45,267 nt of DNA from a virus. Within the stretch, counting starts at the first letter, position 1. Each line of letters opens with the position of its first letter. Positions 17,568-25,654 of the stretch are shown here, piece by piece. The position numbers were made by a program, and so were the translations under genes. Under the pieces are notes generated by a model, which worked only from the letters and a program-made list of their open reading frames with translations, was not told the DNA's origin and searched no databases. The stretch lies in the IMG/VR virus record IMGVR_UViG_3300006810_006621, positions 1 to 45,267 of that record, one strand, 5' to 3'.

Positions 17568-17646
17568 TACTTACAATATAGTGTTTTTTATCATAGTATC
17601 TCTCTTACTGGTATGTTATATTAGATCAAGACCACTAGTTTGTTTA

Positions 17647-19365
17647 TTATACTTCTTCAAAAAATAATTCTACAACTGCATGAGCAGTAGTTGAACCACC
17701 ACCAGTAGAGTGCCATAGAACAGATACAACTTCTCCTGCTAAAATAGTAGTACTTGCTACACCAGTAGCACTATCCCATCTATCATTATAAGTTCTTTGA
17801 ACCGCTGTTCCTCCTCCTCCATTAGCAGCCTCTTCTAATAATACTGCTTTATTAGTAAAAGTAGCCTGATACCAAGGGTCTCCATTGGGTATTGCATATT
17901 TAATAACCCCTAATGATACAACACCATGTGCCTGTACTGCTTGAATTTGCATAGAAACTCCTATTAATTTACAATTAACAAAAGGAACAAAGAAAGAAGT
18001 TAAATCGTTTCCATTTACAGAACTTAAAGTTGCACCAAAGCTAGTACTAAGTGCTGTACTACCAAAAGTACCTCCCCTCCATACTCCTGCTCCACCTGTA
18101 TTTATAACTATATAACTTCTACTACTCCATTGTCTTGGAGCACCACCTACACCGGGACCTCCTTTTTCAGCAATCAAATCCCAATCAGCATGAGTTGGTA
18201 ATTCTGTTGTACTAGCTACTACACATACATAAGAACTACCATTATATTCTACTGCTTGATTCAATATATAAGTTCCTGCAATATAAGGCCCTTGCCAGCT
18301 GATATCCCCATCAGCTCCATCAGCTCCATCATTTCCAGATGGCCCTACAGCTCCACCACTAATTCTTCCTATACTTAATGTTGTTCCATTCTGTACTATG
18401 ATATTAGTTGAGAGAGAGTGAGTTCTTCTTAGAGTAAAGTCTATTGTATCTCCTGCTGCTAATTGTAGCATTATACCAACAAATATTTGTGCTACTTGAT
18501 GCTGACTATCCCCTCTAACATAACCTCCTCTAAATACATTAGGTAGTTCTACTCCATTGATTAGTATTTTTACCTCACCTCCATATCTAAGTAGAGTAGT
18601 GGTTCCATATAAATCAATATTTGCATTGATTAAATAAACACCATTTGCATTAATGGTTATTTGATTTGCTACTAGAGAATAATCACTATCTTCATGTTCT
18701 ATAACATTCCATTGTAAAGCAAAGGCTGTTGCACTATCAGCACTTTGTTCAGATGTATTCATATATCGAGCATATTTAAAAGAATCTAATACACTCCATT
18801 TAATTTTATTAGGTTGAGCTAAATCAACTTGTAAAACGGATCCATCAGCACCTACAGGCAATCTTTCATCCTCAGTAGCTCCCCTAACAATCATATCTCC
18901 AAGAGTTGTAGTTGGAGTAGTGGATCCTGCTACCACATCCAGACTCTCTTCTTCAGATAGTTTTCTGTAATCACCTAAAACTCCTGTAGTGGCTGCTAAT
19001 TTTTGATATAATGCCCATCCTAGATCTACTGTTGCATCAGTGGTAGCATCTACTACTATGTAGATGTAATTCTCTGTCTGGGATCCTTGAGCTGCTAGTA
19101 GAGCTGCAATGGTTGCATAGTTATCAGATATTGCTGGAGATGTTGCTGCTGCTATTAATGCACTTACCTCAGAAAATGTTTGAAATGCTGAATCATTATT
19201 GAGTAATGAAATATCATCCCCAGTTTGCATTGGACACTCTTGTTTTAATGAGATCCCATCATTTGATACTATCCATCTATGGACTCTATCATCTACTAAT
19301 AGATAATATACATCACTTGGATCATAAGGCCCTGCTGGGAGTGCTGTTACTTTATGTTTTGCCAT
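17647..19365 (-). CDS. fibre protein with collagen-like and CBM5/12-like segments
   Basis: 572 residues. A small N-terminal domain (VYYLLVDDRVHRWIV) and a linker precede a jelly-roll-like domain at ~200-340 (ITINANGVYLINANIDLYG, RGGEVKILINGVELPNVF in style). A short collagen-like run follows (GPSGNDGADGADGD), then a segment like a CBM5/12 chitin-binding module (ISWQGPYIAGTYILNQAVEY, YVCVVAS, HADWDLIAEKG). The C-terminal domain is beta-rich. It is inserted between head-tail connector and neck genes, an unusual place for a fibre; it may be a neck whisker or head/tail fibre. A 79-base gap follows it. Confidence 0.65.
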   Translation of the reverse strand: MAKHKVTALPAGPYDPSDVYYLLVDDRVHRWIVSNDGISLKQECPMQTGDDISLLNNDSAFQTFSEVSALIAAATSPAISDNYATIAALLAAQGSQTENYIYIVVDATTDATVDLGWALYQKLAATTGVLGDYRKLSEEESLDVVAGSTTPTTTLGDMIVRGATEDERLPVGADGSVLQVDLAQPNKIKWSVLDSFKYARYMNTSEQSADSATAFALQWNVIEHEDSDYSLVANQITINANGVYLINANIDLYGTTTLLRYGGEVKILINGVELPNVFRGGYVRGDSQHQVAQIFVGIMLQLAAGDTIDFTLRRTHSLSTNIIVQNGTTLSIGRISGGAVGPSGNDGADGADGDISWQGPYIAGTYILNQAVEYNGSSYVCVVASTTELPTHADWDLIAEKGGPGVGGAPRQWSSRSYIVINTGGAGVWRGGTFGSTALSTSFGATLSSVNGNDLTSFFVPFVNCKLIGVSMQIQAVQAHGVVSLGVIKYAIPNGDPWYQATFTNKAVLLEEAANGGGGTAVQRTYNDRWDSATGVASTTILAGEVVSVLWHSTGGGSTTAHAVVELFFEEV

Positions 19366-19366
19366 G

Positions 19367-20353
19367 TTACCATTGTTCTGTTGCCCAATCAGAAGTCAAT
19401 GTATCCCACTCAGTTCCATCCCATCCTTGGAATAAGCCTGTTGTATTGTTGAATACAATTAATGCTACTGTTGGAGTTAACCCATCTATTTCAGCTTGAG
19501 AATATGAGTTAATAGTTATTGTCTGTCCATTAAGTGTTAATCCTACTGTCTCTGCACAAGTAGGAGTAAAACTATTATCAAATAGATATGCCTCATCAAT
19601 AGATGTCTCATTTATCACATAATGCATTGTTCTAGCTACTGCATGAACAGGGAATGAGTAATGATCTTCCTTTTTTGTTGTATGATGTAAACTCTCTGAT
19701 GATATTATTGATCTAGGTAGATCTAACACCACAAATACTGGATTATGCTGGTACCTAATTGTAATTGTTAAATTAGTTATCCCATTAAGTGATGGATCCA
19801 ATGTTAGTATATTACCTCCTATAGATCCATCTGTAGGTAATGTTAATGATATTAATGCTGTAGTTGTTGTGTCAAATCTAAATATAGCCTCTACTGAGAT
19901 AGGCCTGTACCTTAATCTGGCTCTCATAGTGCCATCATCATAAATTTCTGGCCTTACCACCTCCGTATAAGAAGTTAGTCCCTCAGTGAGCCTAATTTTG
20001 TCCATATAACCAAGTTCTACCTCTTGGTATGTTGTGATGGATGCTGTTCCTATATCTTCTTTTGACCAATCCTTAAACTTGGTATCCTTATTCATTGACT
20101 GAACTACAGCCTTTGTAGATACTGGATTGTACCATAGCCATCCAGATCCTCCACAATTCCTGCATTCAGGTAATGCTTGAGATCCAACTGATGCACATGG
20201 ACATACTAATGCCTTCTCTATGACCACTGGGTACCCTTTCTGCTCTACAAGAGTGTCAAAATTCCTCTTCTGGAGAGATCCTTTTGGCTTATTCCTTAGA
20301 ACTGAAGTAGGAGTCTTAGCAAGTTGTGTTGTATTATCTGTTGGAGTTGGCAT
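19367..20353 (-). CDS. head-tail joining-region protein with Cys4 zinc-ribbon
   Basis: 328 residues. Residues 51-70 hold CPC...PECRNCGGSGWLWY: Cys51, Cys53, Cys64 and Cys67 form a probable zinc knuckle of the DnaJ-like CxxCGGSG kind. The middle is beta-rich (SISVEAIFRFDTT-like strands). The last ~60 residues (LTPTVALIVFNNTTGLFQG, WDGTEWDTL) match a short repeat common in phage fibre proteins. It lies between the connector and the fibre gene, so it probably sits at the head-tail joint and may anchor that fibre through its C-terminal segment (inference). Confidence 0.55.
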   Translation of the reverse strand: MPTPTDNTTQLAKTPTSVLRNKPKGSLQKRNFDTLVEQKGYPVVIEKALVCPCASVGSQALPECRNCGGSGWLWYNPVSTKAVVQSMNKDTKFKDWSKEDIGTASITTYQEVELGYMDKIRLTEGLTSYTEVVRPEIYDDGTMRARLRYRPISVEAIFRFDTTTTALISLTLPTDGSIGGNILTLDPSLNGITNLTITIRYQHNPVFVVLDLPRSIISSESLHHTTKKEDHYSFPVHAVARTMHYVINETSIDEAYLFDNSFTPTCAETVGLTLNGQTITINSYSQAEIDGLTPTVALIVFNNTTGLFQGWDGTEWDTLTSDWATEQW

Positions 20354-20356
20354 AAT

Positions 20357-21148
20357 TTACATTGATCTTATAACCATCCCATCATATTTTAACTTTAATC
20401 TTGGTAGAGATAGTTTAAGATCAGCTAAATATCCTGTGATCCTAGCTCCGTAACCTGCATTTGTTGCAGAAGATGTTGTACTAATACTTTGTGATAGTCC
20501 ATCGATTGATACACTCTCAGATGCTATACCTGCACCTAATATGATATCACCCATCTGATGGAAGATTCCTATTGATGCCAATTTACCAGCTGCATCTGCT
20601 AAGTCTGCTGGTAATTTTTGAAATGATGTGCAGTACTTTACCCTCCAGTAGTTAGGAATTGACTTTCCAGCCATCCAGCCTGCTAATGGTAGTATTCCTG
20701 CATATACTGCACTTCCTGATCCTGAGACTCCTACTCCACCTGATCCGGGTACCAAATAGAAAGACCTATGAGCTCCTGTTGGATCATTGGTACTCTTTAT
20801 TGATATCCAGTCTGTAGGATAAGTCAATTGAGTCTGGCCAGCAGCTAGTCCCATCATCTCATGAGCTGCTAATACTGGATAGGATACTGGAAGATAACTC
20901 CACTCTGTAAAGTCATCTACATAATAGTGTAGACTCTCCTCTACGATCTGCTTAGATAGCTTGAGGTTCAAATAACCTTCTAACTGCTCTACTGCAGACT
21001 CTATATGGAATTCTATACTTTTCTGATCTATTGGGTTCCCACTTTGATCAGTTAATCCTATACCAAAGAAATAGCGACTTACCAATTCTGTTGTAGATAT
21101 TGGTAAGTCACTTCTCTCAATTGGAAAATTATATGCTACTGTAGGCAT
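20357..21148 (-). CDS. head-tail connector (gp6-like) candidate
   Basis: 263 residues. N-terminal helical portion with YFFGIGLTDQSGNPIDQKSI and IESAVEQLEGYLNLKLSKQ, the pattern of gp6/gp15-type adaptors that begin with helices packing on the portal. A Gly/Ser loop (GSGGVGVSGSGSAVYAG) and a helical C-terminal half (ADLADAAGKLASIGIF) follow, ending in a basic tail. The gene order after the capsid gene supports an adaptor role. No enzymatic residues. Start is ATG, nine bases after the previous stop. Confidence 0.55.
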   Translation of the reverse strand: MPTVAYNFPIERSDLPISTTELVSRYFFGIGLTDQSGNPIDQKSIEFHIESAVEQLEGYLNLKLSKQIVEESLHYYVDDFTEWSYLPVSYPVLAAHEMMGLAAGQTQLTYPTDWISIKSTNDPTGAHRSFYLVPGSGGVGVSGSGSAVYAGILPLAGWMAGKSIPNYWRVKYCTSFQKLPADLADAAGKLASIGIFHQMGDIILGAGIASESVSIDGLSQSISTTSSATNAGYGARITGYLADLKLSLPRLKLKYDGMVIRSM

Positions 21149-21157
21149 CTACATTGA

Positions 21158-21634
21158 TTAAATCAAATTATTATCAACAATAAGGTTTACTAATGTCTCA
21201 TTTGAGGAATTACCTTTAAATTCCACTTCTCCTTCAGTAAGGATTGCCTTTAGCTCCTTGTTAGAGTGTTTAGATAACACTTCTACTAGATCAGCCTTCT
21301 CTTGTTCAGATAATGGATCTGGAGGAGTATCTTCTTCCTCATCTACCTTTCCATTCTGTGGAGGATCTGTAACAGGCTCCTTTATAGCTTCTGGCTCTGG
21401 ATCTGCATTTGGGTCTATAATTTCTTCATCTACTACTTCAATCTCCTTTACAGGAGTAGTAGTAGGATCTTTTGTCTCTTTACCTACTAGTGTTACTTTA
21501 CCTTGTGAGTTTAATAAGGCAGCCATCTCATTGGATACATCGGCCTCACATTTATCATCAAAATTTACTGTTCCTAAATTGTTAGTGATTGAAGAATTAG
21601 CATCCCAATCTCTGTTTGACTTCACTTTTTGCAT
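21158..21634 (-). CDS. acidic protein with C-terminal HeH/SAP-like segment
   Basis: 158 residues. Residues ~60-115 are very acidic and Pro-rich (EVVDEEIIDPNADPEPEAI). The last ~45 residues (LVEVLSKHSNKELKAILTE, then a TLVNLIVDN helix) resemble the short helix-extended loop-helix (HeH/LEM/SAP) module often found in small head proteins that contact DNA or the connector. It is the first gene after the capsid terminator, so its expression depends on readthrough or on an unseen promoter. Start ATG at 21634. The role is unknown. Confidence 0.6.
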   Translation of the reverse strand: MQKVKSNRDWDANSSITNNLGTVNFDDKCEADVSNEMAALLNSQGKVTLVGKETKDPTTTPVKEIEVVDEEIIDPNADPEPEAIKEPVTDPPQNGKVDEEEDTPPDPLSEQEKADLVEVLSKHSNKELKAILTEGEVEFKGNSSNETLVNLIVDNNLI

Positions 21635-21660
21635 TACTTTCTATTTTTGTTAATATTACT

Positions 21661-21700
21661 ATTTTAAAAAAGCCTCCTCTGGTGAAAGAAGAGGCTTTGA
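21661..21700 (-). terminator. intrinsic terminator after major capsid gene
   Basis: On the minus strand a 12-bp stem (21698-21687 pairing with 21680-21669, one mismatch) encloses a six-base loop (21681-21686) and is followed by a run of six T (21671-21666). It begins 26 bases downstream of the capsid stop codon and lies before the next gene. It would lower expression of the connector genes relative to capsid protein. Confidence 0.85.
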
Positions 21701-21723
21701 TTATATATCCCTGTGTGTCTTAC

Positions 21724-23250
21724 TTAGACAATGGTAAATTTACCAATGTTTATAAAACGGATAGTCTTACTTGGTACATACAGGATTGGAGTTCCATATA
21801 ACAAGATCATAAATCTGTTAATTGGTGCCAAAACTGCCAGATCCATTTTCATCATTGGAGCCAATTGCTTGAATCCAAATATCTCCTTATCAGACTGAAG
21901 TAGCATAGCCTCCTCAGTGTTAGGTAAGAATCTGTTATTGTCACGAACTGCTAATGCAGCTGCTCCATCCACTCCTGCTACAAGAGAACCTCTCTTAACA
22001 TCTGTACCAGCTGCTGGTACAGTCATGATTGGATAGAAATCAGTTGATGCTGCTGCTGCAGATGGATCAACTTCTGAACGATAGATCACATAAGCCTCTG
22101 GAGCATATGCTCCACCACCTGATACAAAGATCAAGTCAACTGCCTCAGTAGTTGCTACTGTGATTGTTCCACCCACTTGTACTAATGCACTCTCTCCATA
22201 TCGATTGATAGCAGATACTGCATAGTAGTAATCTCCTGCTCCATCAGCAAACCTTGTTAAAGGTGCTGCTACTACTGGTGTAGCAGATGTTGGAGTTGGA
22301 GTAGCTGGTGCCTTAGCAGAACTTGCAGTTCCACCAATAGCCTTAGATGTTCCTTTCACAGCGAAAATATCATGCTCTAAATCGATTGTTGCGAATCTAG
22401 AGAAATACTTAGTCACTGGCTGACCTAGGCCTGTTCCACCCGGATTACCACCACCAGACTGATTGAATCGTCTTTGAGCAAATAGCTGCAAAGAGAAGTC
22501 TGTGATGATCTGTGGAGGCCCTATCAAAAGATCTGGATGTGCATAATAGCGAAGTAATGTCTCACATGCATCTTCAACATTAGATTCTTTTAATGCTCCT
22601 CCTCTAAGATCTACAACATGATCAGATTCCATATACTGCTCTAATGAAGAGTAGTTATCCATGTTCAAGTGCTGTGCATAGATACCATTCCACTCATCTG
22701 AAACTACTGCCTCATCTGCATAGAATAATCCACGATCAGCTTTCTGAAGTAAGTATAACATACCATCAGAAATTTCTTTACGATACAAGTCACCAACTTG
22801 GTTCTTCACCAACTGGGCAACATGTGTTACACCTCTTGATACACCCATGTACTTAACTTTTTCAAGTTTACGAGTGTACAGAGAGTTTTCTTCTTCTGGG
22901 AGTTCTCCTTCTGACCAAAAACCTCCACGATCTTGACCATAAGATGTTTGTACGTTGAACTCTTCCACAGTACTGTAGGCAGCTTCTTTAGCTACTCTTT
23001 TCCAGAATCGAATGTGTGAATCTTTCCATTGCGTTAAACGTAACGCATTGTCTAATGATTCATACTTTAACGCTCCAGCATTTGTCTGGCCAGCAGAAGT
23101 GATATCACCACCCTGTACATGTCCAGCTTCCATTGCTTTGGAGAGATCCTGTAACTCTTGAGAACTCATACTAGCATCATTGACATCTTCTTGACCGAAA
23201 GAAGCTCCATGTCCTAGTTGGTAATCCCCTAATTTAATTGATAAACTCAT
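21724..23250 (-). CDS. major capsid protein with Ig-like insertion
   Basis: 508 residues. Follows a protease-scaffold fusion and has the layout of HK97-fold capsids of large myoviruses: N-terminal region (QELQDLSKAMEAGHVQGGD), E-loop and P-domain part (YSTVEEFNVQTSYGQDRGGFW, TLLRYYAHPDLLIGPPQI). Residues ~313-435 form an Ala/Pro/Thr-rich linker plus an Fn3/Ig-like domain (DYYYAVSAINRYGES, APEAYVIYRSEVD), probably displayed on the surface. The final ~70 residues return to the core (FGFKQLAPMMKMDLAVLAPI). Codon use differs from neighbours: Arg is often CGT/CGA, and GCG and ACG occur, giving many CpGs. No Shine-Dalgarno; the leader is A-rich. A strong terminator follows. Confidence 0.85.
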   Translation of the reverse strand: MSLSIKLGDYQLGHGASFGQEDVNDASMSSQELQDLSKAMEAGHVQGGDITSAGQTNAGALKYESLDNALRLTQWKDSHIRFWKRVAKEAAYSTVEEFNVQTSYGQDRGGFWSEGELPEEENSLYTRKLEKVKYMGVSRGVTHVAQLVKNQVGDLYRKEISDGMLYLLQKADRGLFYADEAVVSDEWNGIYAQHLNMDNYSSLEQYMESDHVVDLRGGALKESNVEDACETLLRYYAHPDLLIGPPQIITDFSLQLFAQRRFNQSGGGNPGGTGLGQPVTKYFSRFATIDLEHDIFAVKGTSKAIGGTASSAKAPATPTPTSATPVVAAPLTRFADGAGDYYYAVSAINRYGESALVQVGGTITVATTEAVDLIFVSGGGAYAPEAYVIYRSEVDPSAAAASTDFYPIMTVPAAGTDVKRGSLVAGVDGAAALAVRDNNRFLPNTEEAMLLQSDKEIFGFKQLAPMMKMDLAVLAPINRFMILLYGTPILYVPSKTIRFINIGKFTIV

Positions 23251-23275
23251 TTGTTTTTCTTTTTATATAATCAAT

Positions 23276-23292
23276 ACCGAGCTTCAATCGGT
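23276..23292 (-). promoter_or_regulatory. small hairpin in capsid-gene leader
   Basis: A 5-bp perfect stem (ACCGA with TCGGT) around a 7-base loop overlaps the last base of the protease-scaffold stop codon and lies 26 bases before the capsid ATG. It contains two CpGs in a CpG-poor genome. It could mark an RNA-processing or stabilising element, but the stem is short. Confidence 0.35.
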
Positions 23293-24947
23293 TAGTCTAA
23301 TATTGTGATTCCTTCACTCTTAGCAAATTCTCTAAGTCTTGGAGTTATTATACTTCCAGCCTCTAGAGCCATTAGATCACCTCTAACACCTTCAACTACA
23401 TTTGATGTAGGATCTTCTGATTTCTGCAAGAATGCATCTGTCAACTTAGTTGCTAGAATATTTTTTTGCTTAGACACTGAATAAACAGTCCCACCTAAAA
23501 CATCAGCTTCATCTCCTTTGATGATCTCACCCGGCTTGGCAAGATACTCACTTGTAGTTACTGTCCTTGCCTCTAGTGGAGCACCCTTTAATGCTTCTAT
23601 CTCATCAGATAATCCTTTAATAAGAACTCCAACTGCTTGGAATTTCTCATCACTGGCTGTCTTATTCTTTTCTAAATGACCTGAGATCATTGTAGAAAGT
23701 CCTTTAATCAGGCTATCCTGATCTGTTGGCTCTACAACTTCCTCTTCAGTAGTTGCAGCTGTCTCAACTTCTTCTTCTTCTTCAACTTCTTCTTCTTCTT
23801 CAACTTCTTCTTCAACCTCTTCTACAACTTCTACAACTTCTTCTGTAGATAACGCTGTAATAGCTGCTAAACTTTTTTCTAGCTCAGATTTTCTCTCAGC
23901 AATTTCTTCTGGAGACATCTCTGACAATTCCTTGCCACTGGCCATCTCAACAACTTCTTCTGTAGCATCATCCTCAACTACCTCAGTAGTTTGAGCCTTA
24001 ACCACAGACAAAGCCTCTAATGCAGAATTGAAATCCTCATCTGATACTTTTTTTTCTGTGCCTGTATTTTCTGTTTGCATCTTTATTTTTTTGAAATTTA
24101 ATACATAATTATAAACACTATCAGCTTGCTTCTGAGTAGTGCCTTTATATCGATTAAGTAGTAAATTAGTGAATTCAGACTTACTAAACAACTTCTCTTC
24201 CGATTTTTTTTCTTTTTTTGTCTTAGAATAAGTCCCATTATCACACTTATGTATGTAACCAGCCTTCTCTAATTCATCTTTATCCTTGAATTCCTTACCA
24301 TCATCACTCTTGTAAATCTCTGATTTAGTGTCAGTTTCAAGATCCTCTGGGATAAGTGCATCTGTTGATTCAGTGTCTGCTGCCTTCTGGATGATCCTAC
24401 CATCTGTCCCTACTTTGAAGTCACCTAATGCATCAAAGTCTATGAGTTCACCTAATTTGAGACTCTTAGCTATCTCTGTAGTAGTTCCTAAGTTAATTGG
24501 ATGAGGAGTGATTGCTAGATCAGTGATCATAGCTCTCTTGATTTTTTTCTTATCATTTGGATCAGTCTCTAGTACCTTACCTTCTATAGAAAGACCTAGG
24601 CTTAATCCATTTTCTTGCATGGCCTTTGATAGAGCATAAACTTCCTCAGCCATCTTATGTCCTTTAAATAGATAGTAATCTACTTCTAGATTCCCCTCCT
24701 TATTTACTCCAGCAGATGTAGGCTTCCCTATAATGGACATGGGATTCTTCTTCCATTCATGATTCCAGTTGATCAGGCCATTCTTTAAGAAGTAGGCTAG
24801 TTCAAATCCTGATGGATCCAATGTATCACCCTGAGTATCCTTTTTAGGAGTAGAGGCTACACCCTTCATGAGCATAGTCCCATTCTTGCCTTCTCCTTTG
24901 GCCTTTATGAGGTCTATTCTTGTATTATAGCTGAATGTTCTTTCCAT
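23292..24947 (-). CDS. prohead protease fused to scaffold
   Basis: 551 residues. The N-terminal ~165 residues fit the HK97-type (S78) prohead protease: GVASTPKKDTQGDTLDP, LINWNHEWKKNPMSIIG with catalytic His63, QENGLSLGLSIEGKV with Ser116 or Ser120, then ITDLAITPHP with Asp143 as likely third residue. A Lys/Glu-rich linker and poly-Glu coiled-coil segment (~350-400) and a helical C-terminal scaffold follow (LIKGLSTMISGHLEKNK). The last part contains EAGSIITPRLREFAK. Met290 (ATG at 24080) is preceded by leader-like AT-rich DNA and could start a separate scaffold. The protein shapes the procapsid and processes head proteins. Confidence 0.85.
   Translation of the reverse strand: MERTFSYNTRIDLIKAKGEGKNGTMLMKGVASTPKKDTQGDTLDPSGFELAYFLKNGLINWNHEWKKNPMSIIGKPTSAGVNKEGNLEVDYYLFKGHKMAEEVYALSKAMQENGLSLGLSIEGKVLETDPNDKKKIKRAMITDLAITPHPINLGTTTEIAKSLKLGELIDFDALGDFKVGTDGRIIQKAADTESTDALIPEDLETDTKSEIYKSDDGKEFKDKDELEKAGYIHKCDNGTYSKTKKEKKSEEKLFSKSEFTNLLLNRYKGTTQKQADSVYNYVLNFKKIKMQTENTGTEKKVSDEDFNSALEALSVVKAQTTEVVEDDATEEVVEMASGKELSEMSPEEIAERKSELEKSLAAITALSTEEVVEVVEEVEEEVEEEEEVEEEEEVETAATTEEEVVEPTDQDSLIKGLSTMISGHLEKNKTASDEKFQAVGVLIKGLSDEIEALKGAPLEARTVTTSEYLAKPGEIIKGDEADVLGGTVYSVSKQKNILATKLTDAFLQKSEDPTSNVVEGVRGDLMALEAGSIITPRLREFAKSEGITILD
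23766..23843 (-). repeat. GAA-type triplet repeat coding poly-Glu
   Basis: Imperfect repeats of (CTT)n/(CAA) on the plus strand encode the Glu/Val tract of the scaffold domain. Such low-complexity DNA can change length by slippage in steps of three without breaking the frame. Confidence 0.8.
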
Positions 24948-24955
24948 TATAAATT

Positions 24956-25585
24956 TTAATATTTATGAATTAAGCAGGCTACTCCAACAACCTCTACTGT
25001 TATATTTGCATCTGCATGAATTCTAATTTCACCCGGATTATCTAATGTCAATTCATTACCCATATATATAGCAGCTGTAGCTGACAATTCATAAGTACCT
25101 GTACTTTTATAGCTCTCCCTAATTAAATGAACCTCATATTCTGAGACTCCAATTCCAAGAAATGCAGCTAAATGAACATCAGTGAAATTACTTAGTGTTG
25201 TTACTATAACACTGACTCTAATTGTAATATGATCACCTAGGCTAAGTTGAGAGAAATCAAACTGATCATTATCAACATCCCATACATCAGTAACCCCTAT
25301 TGGAGGATAGAGCTTATTTGTATATTCTCCTTCTCCATCAATTGTTATCTTATGATCTGATCCATTCCCTGTTACTGCTATTGGAGTTGTTTGAGTTGCT
25401 AGATCATTATAATCTAGAGTCCCAATTTCTCTACCTCCAACACCTTCTTGAACAGCAACCTGCTCCCAGAGATATTTACCTTCTTCAATTAACTGATTTG
25501 CCATGTCACCAGTTCCATGAATGTGAGATGATGTATCTTCCACCCATTTCTTGATTCTTTGAGATAATTCAGTTGTAATTGGCAT
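24956..25585 (-). CDS. small virion-like protein, possible head fibre
   Basis: 209 residues. Helical N-terminus (ELSQRIKKWVEDTSSHIHG, QLIEEGKYLWEQVAVQEG) followed by a beta-sandwich-like region (TPIAVTGNGSDHKITIDGEG, GDHITIRVSVIVTT, PGEIRIHADANITVEVVG). The helix-then-jelly-roll layout suits a trimeric fibre or decoration protein. It is located between head genes, just upstream of the protease-scaffold. A strong hairpin lies 19 bases before its ATG. No family recognised. Confidence 0.6.
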   Translation of the reverse strand: MPITTELSQRIKKWVEDTSSHIHGTGDMANQLIEEGKYLWEQVAVQEGVGGREIGTLDYNDLATQTTPIAVTGNGSDHKITIDGEGEYTNKLYPPIGVTDVWDVDNDQFDFSQLSLGDHITIRVSVIVTTLSNFTDVHLAAFLGIGVSEYEVHLIRESYKSTGTYELSATAAIYMGNELTLDNPGEIRIHADANITVEVVGVACLIHKY

Positions 25586-25603
25586 TATTATAAGGTATTA
25601 ATA

Positions 25604-25629
25604 CTAGGGACACCCGAAGATATCCCTAG
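25604..25629 (-). promoter_or_regulatory. RNA hairpin with UUCG tetraloop
   Basis: On the minus strand, 11 base pairs (two of them G-U) close a UUCG loop with a C-G closing pair, the exceptionally stable cUUCGg type. It lies in the 69-base gap before the 209-residue protein gene. No T-run follows, so it is not a normal terminator; a stabilising or processing element is more likely. Confidence 0.7.
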
Positions 25630-25654
25630 AATTCTTTTTAACTAAAGGTAGCTA

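Noticed and set aside
17568-17646. Promoter in the gap after the connector-region fibre gene
   Set aside because: An ACTATATTG resembling the TATATTTG box is present but lacks a base of the box and a proper upstream element.
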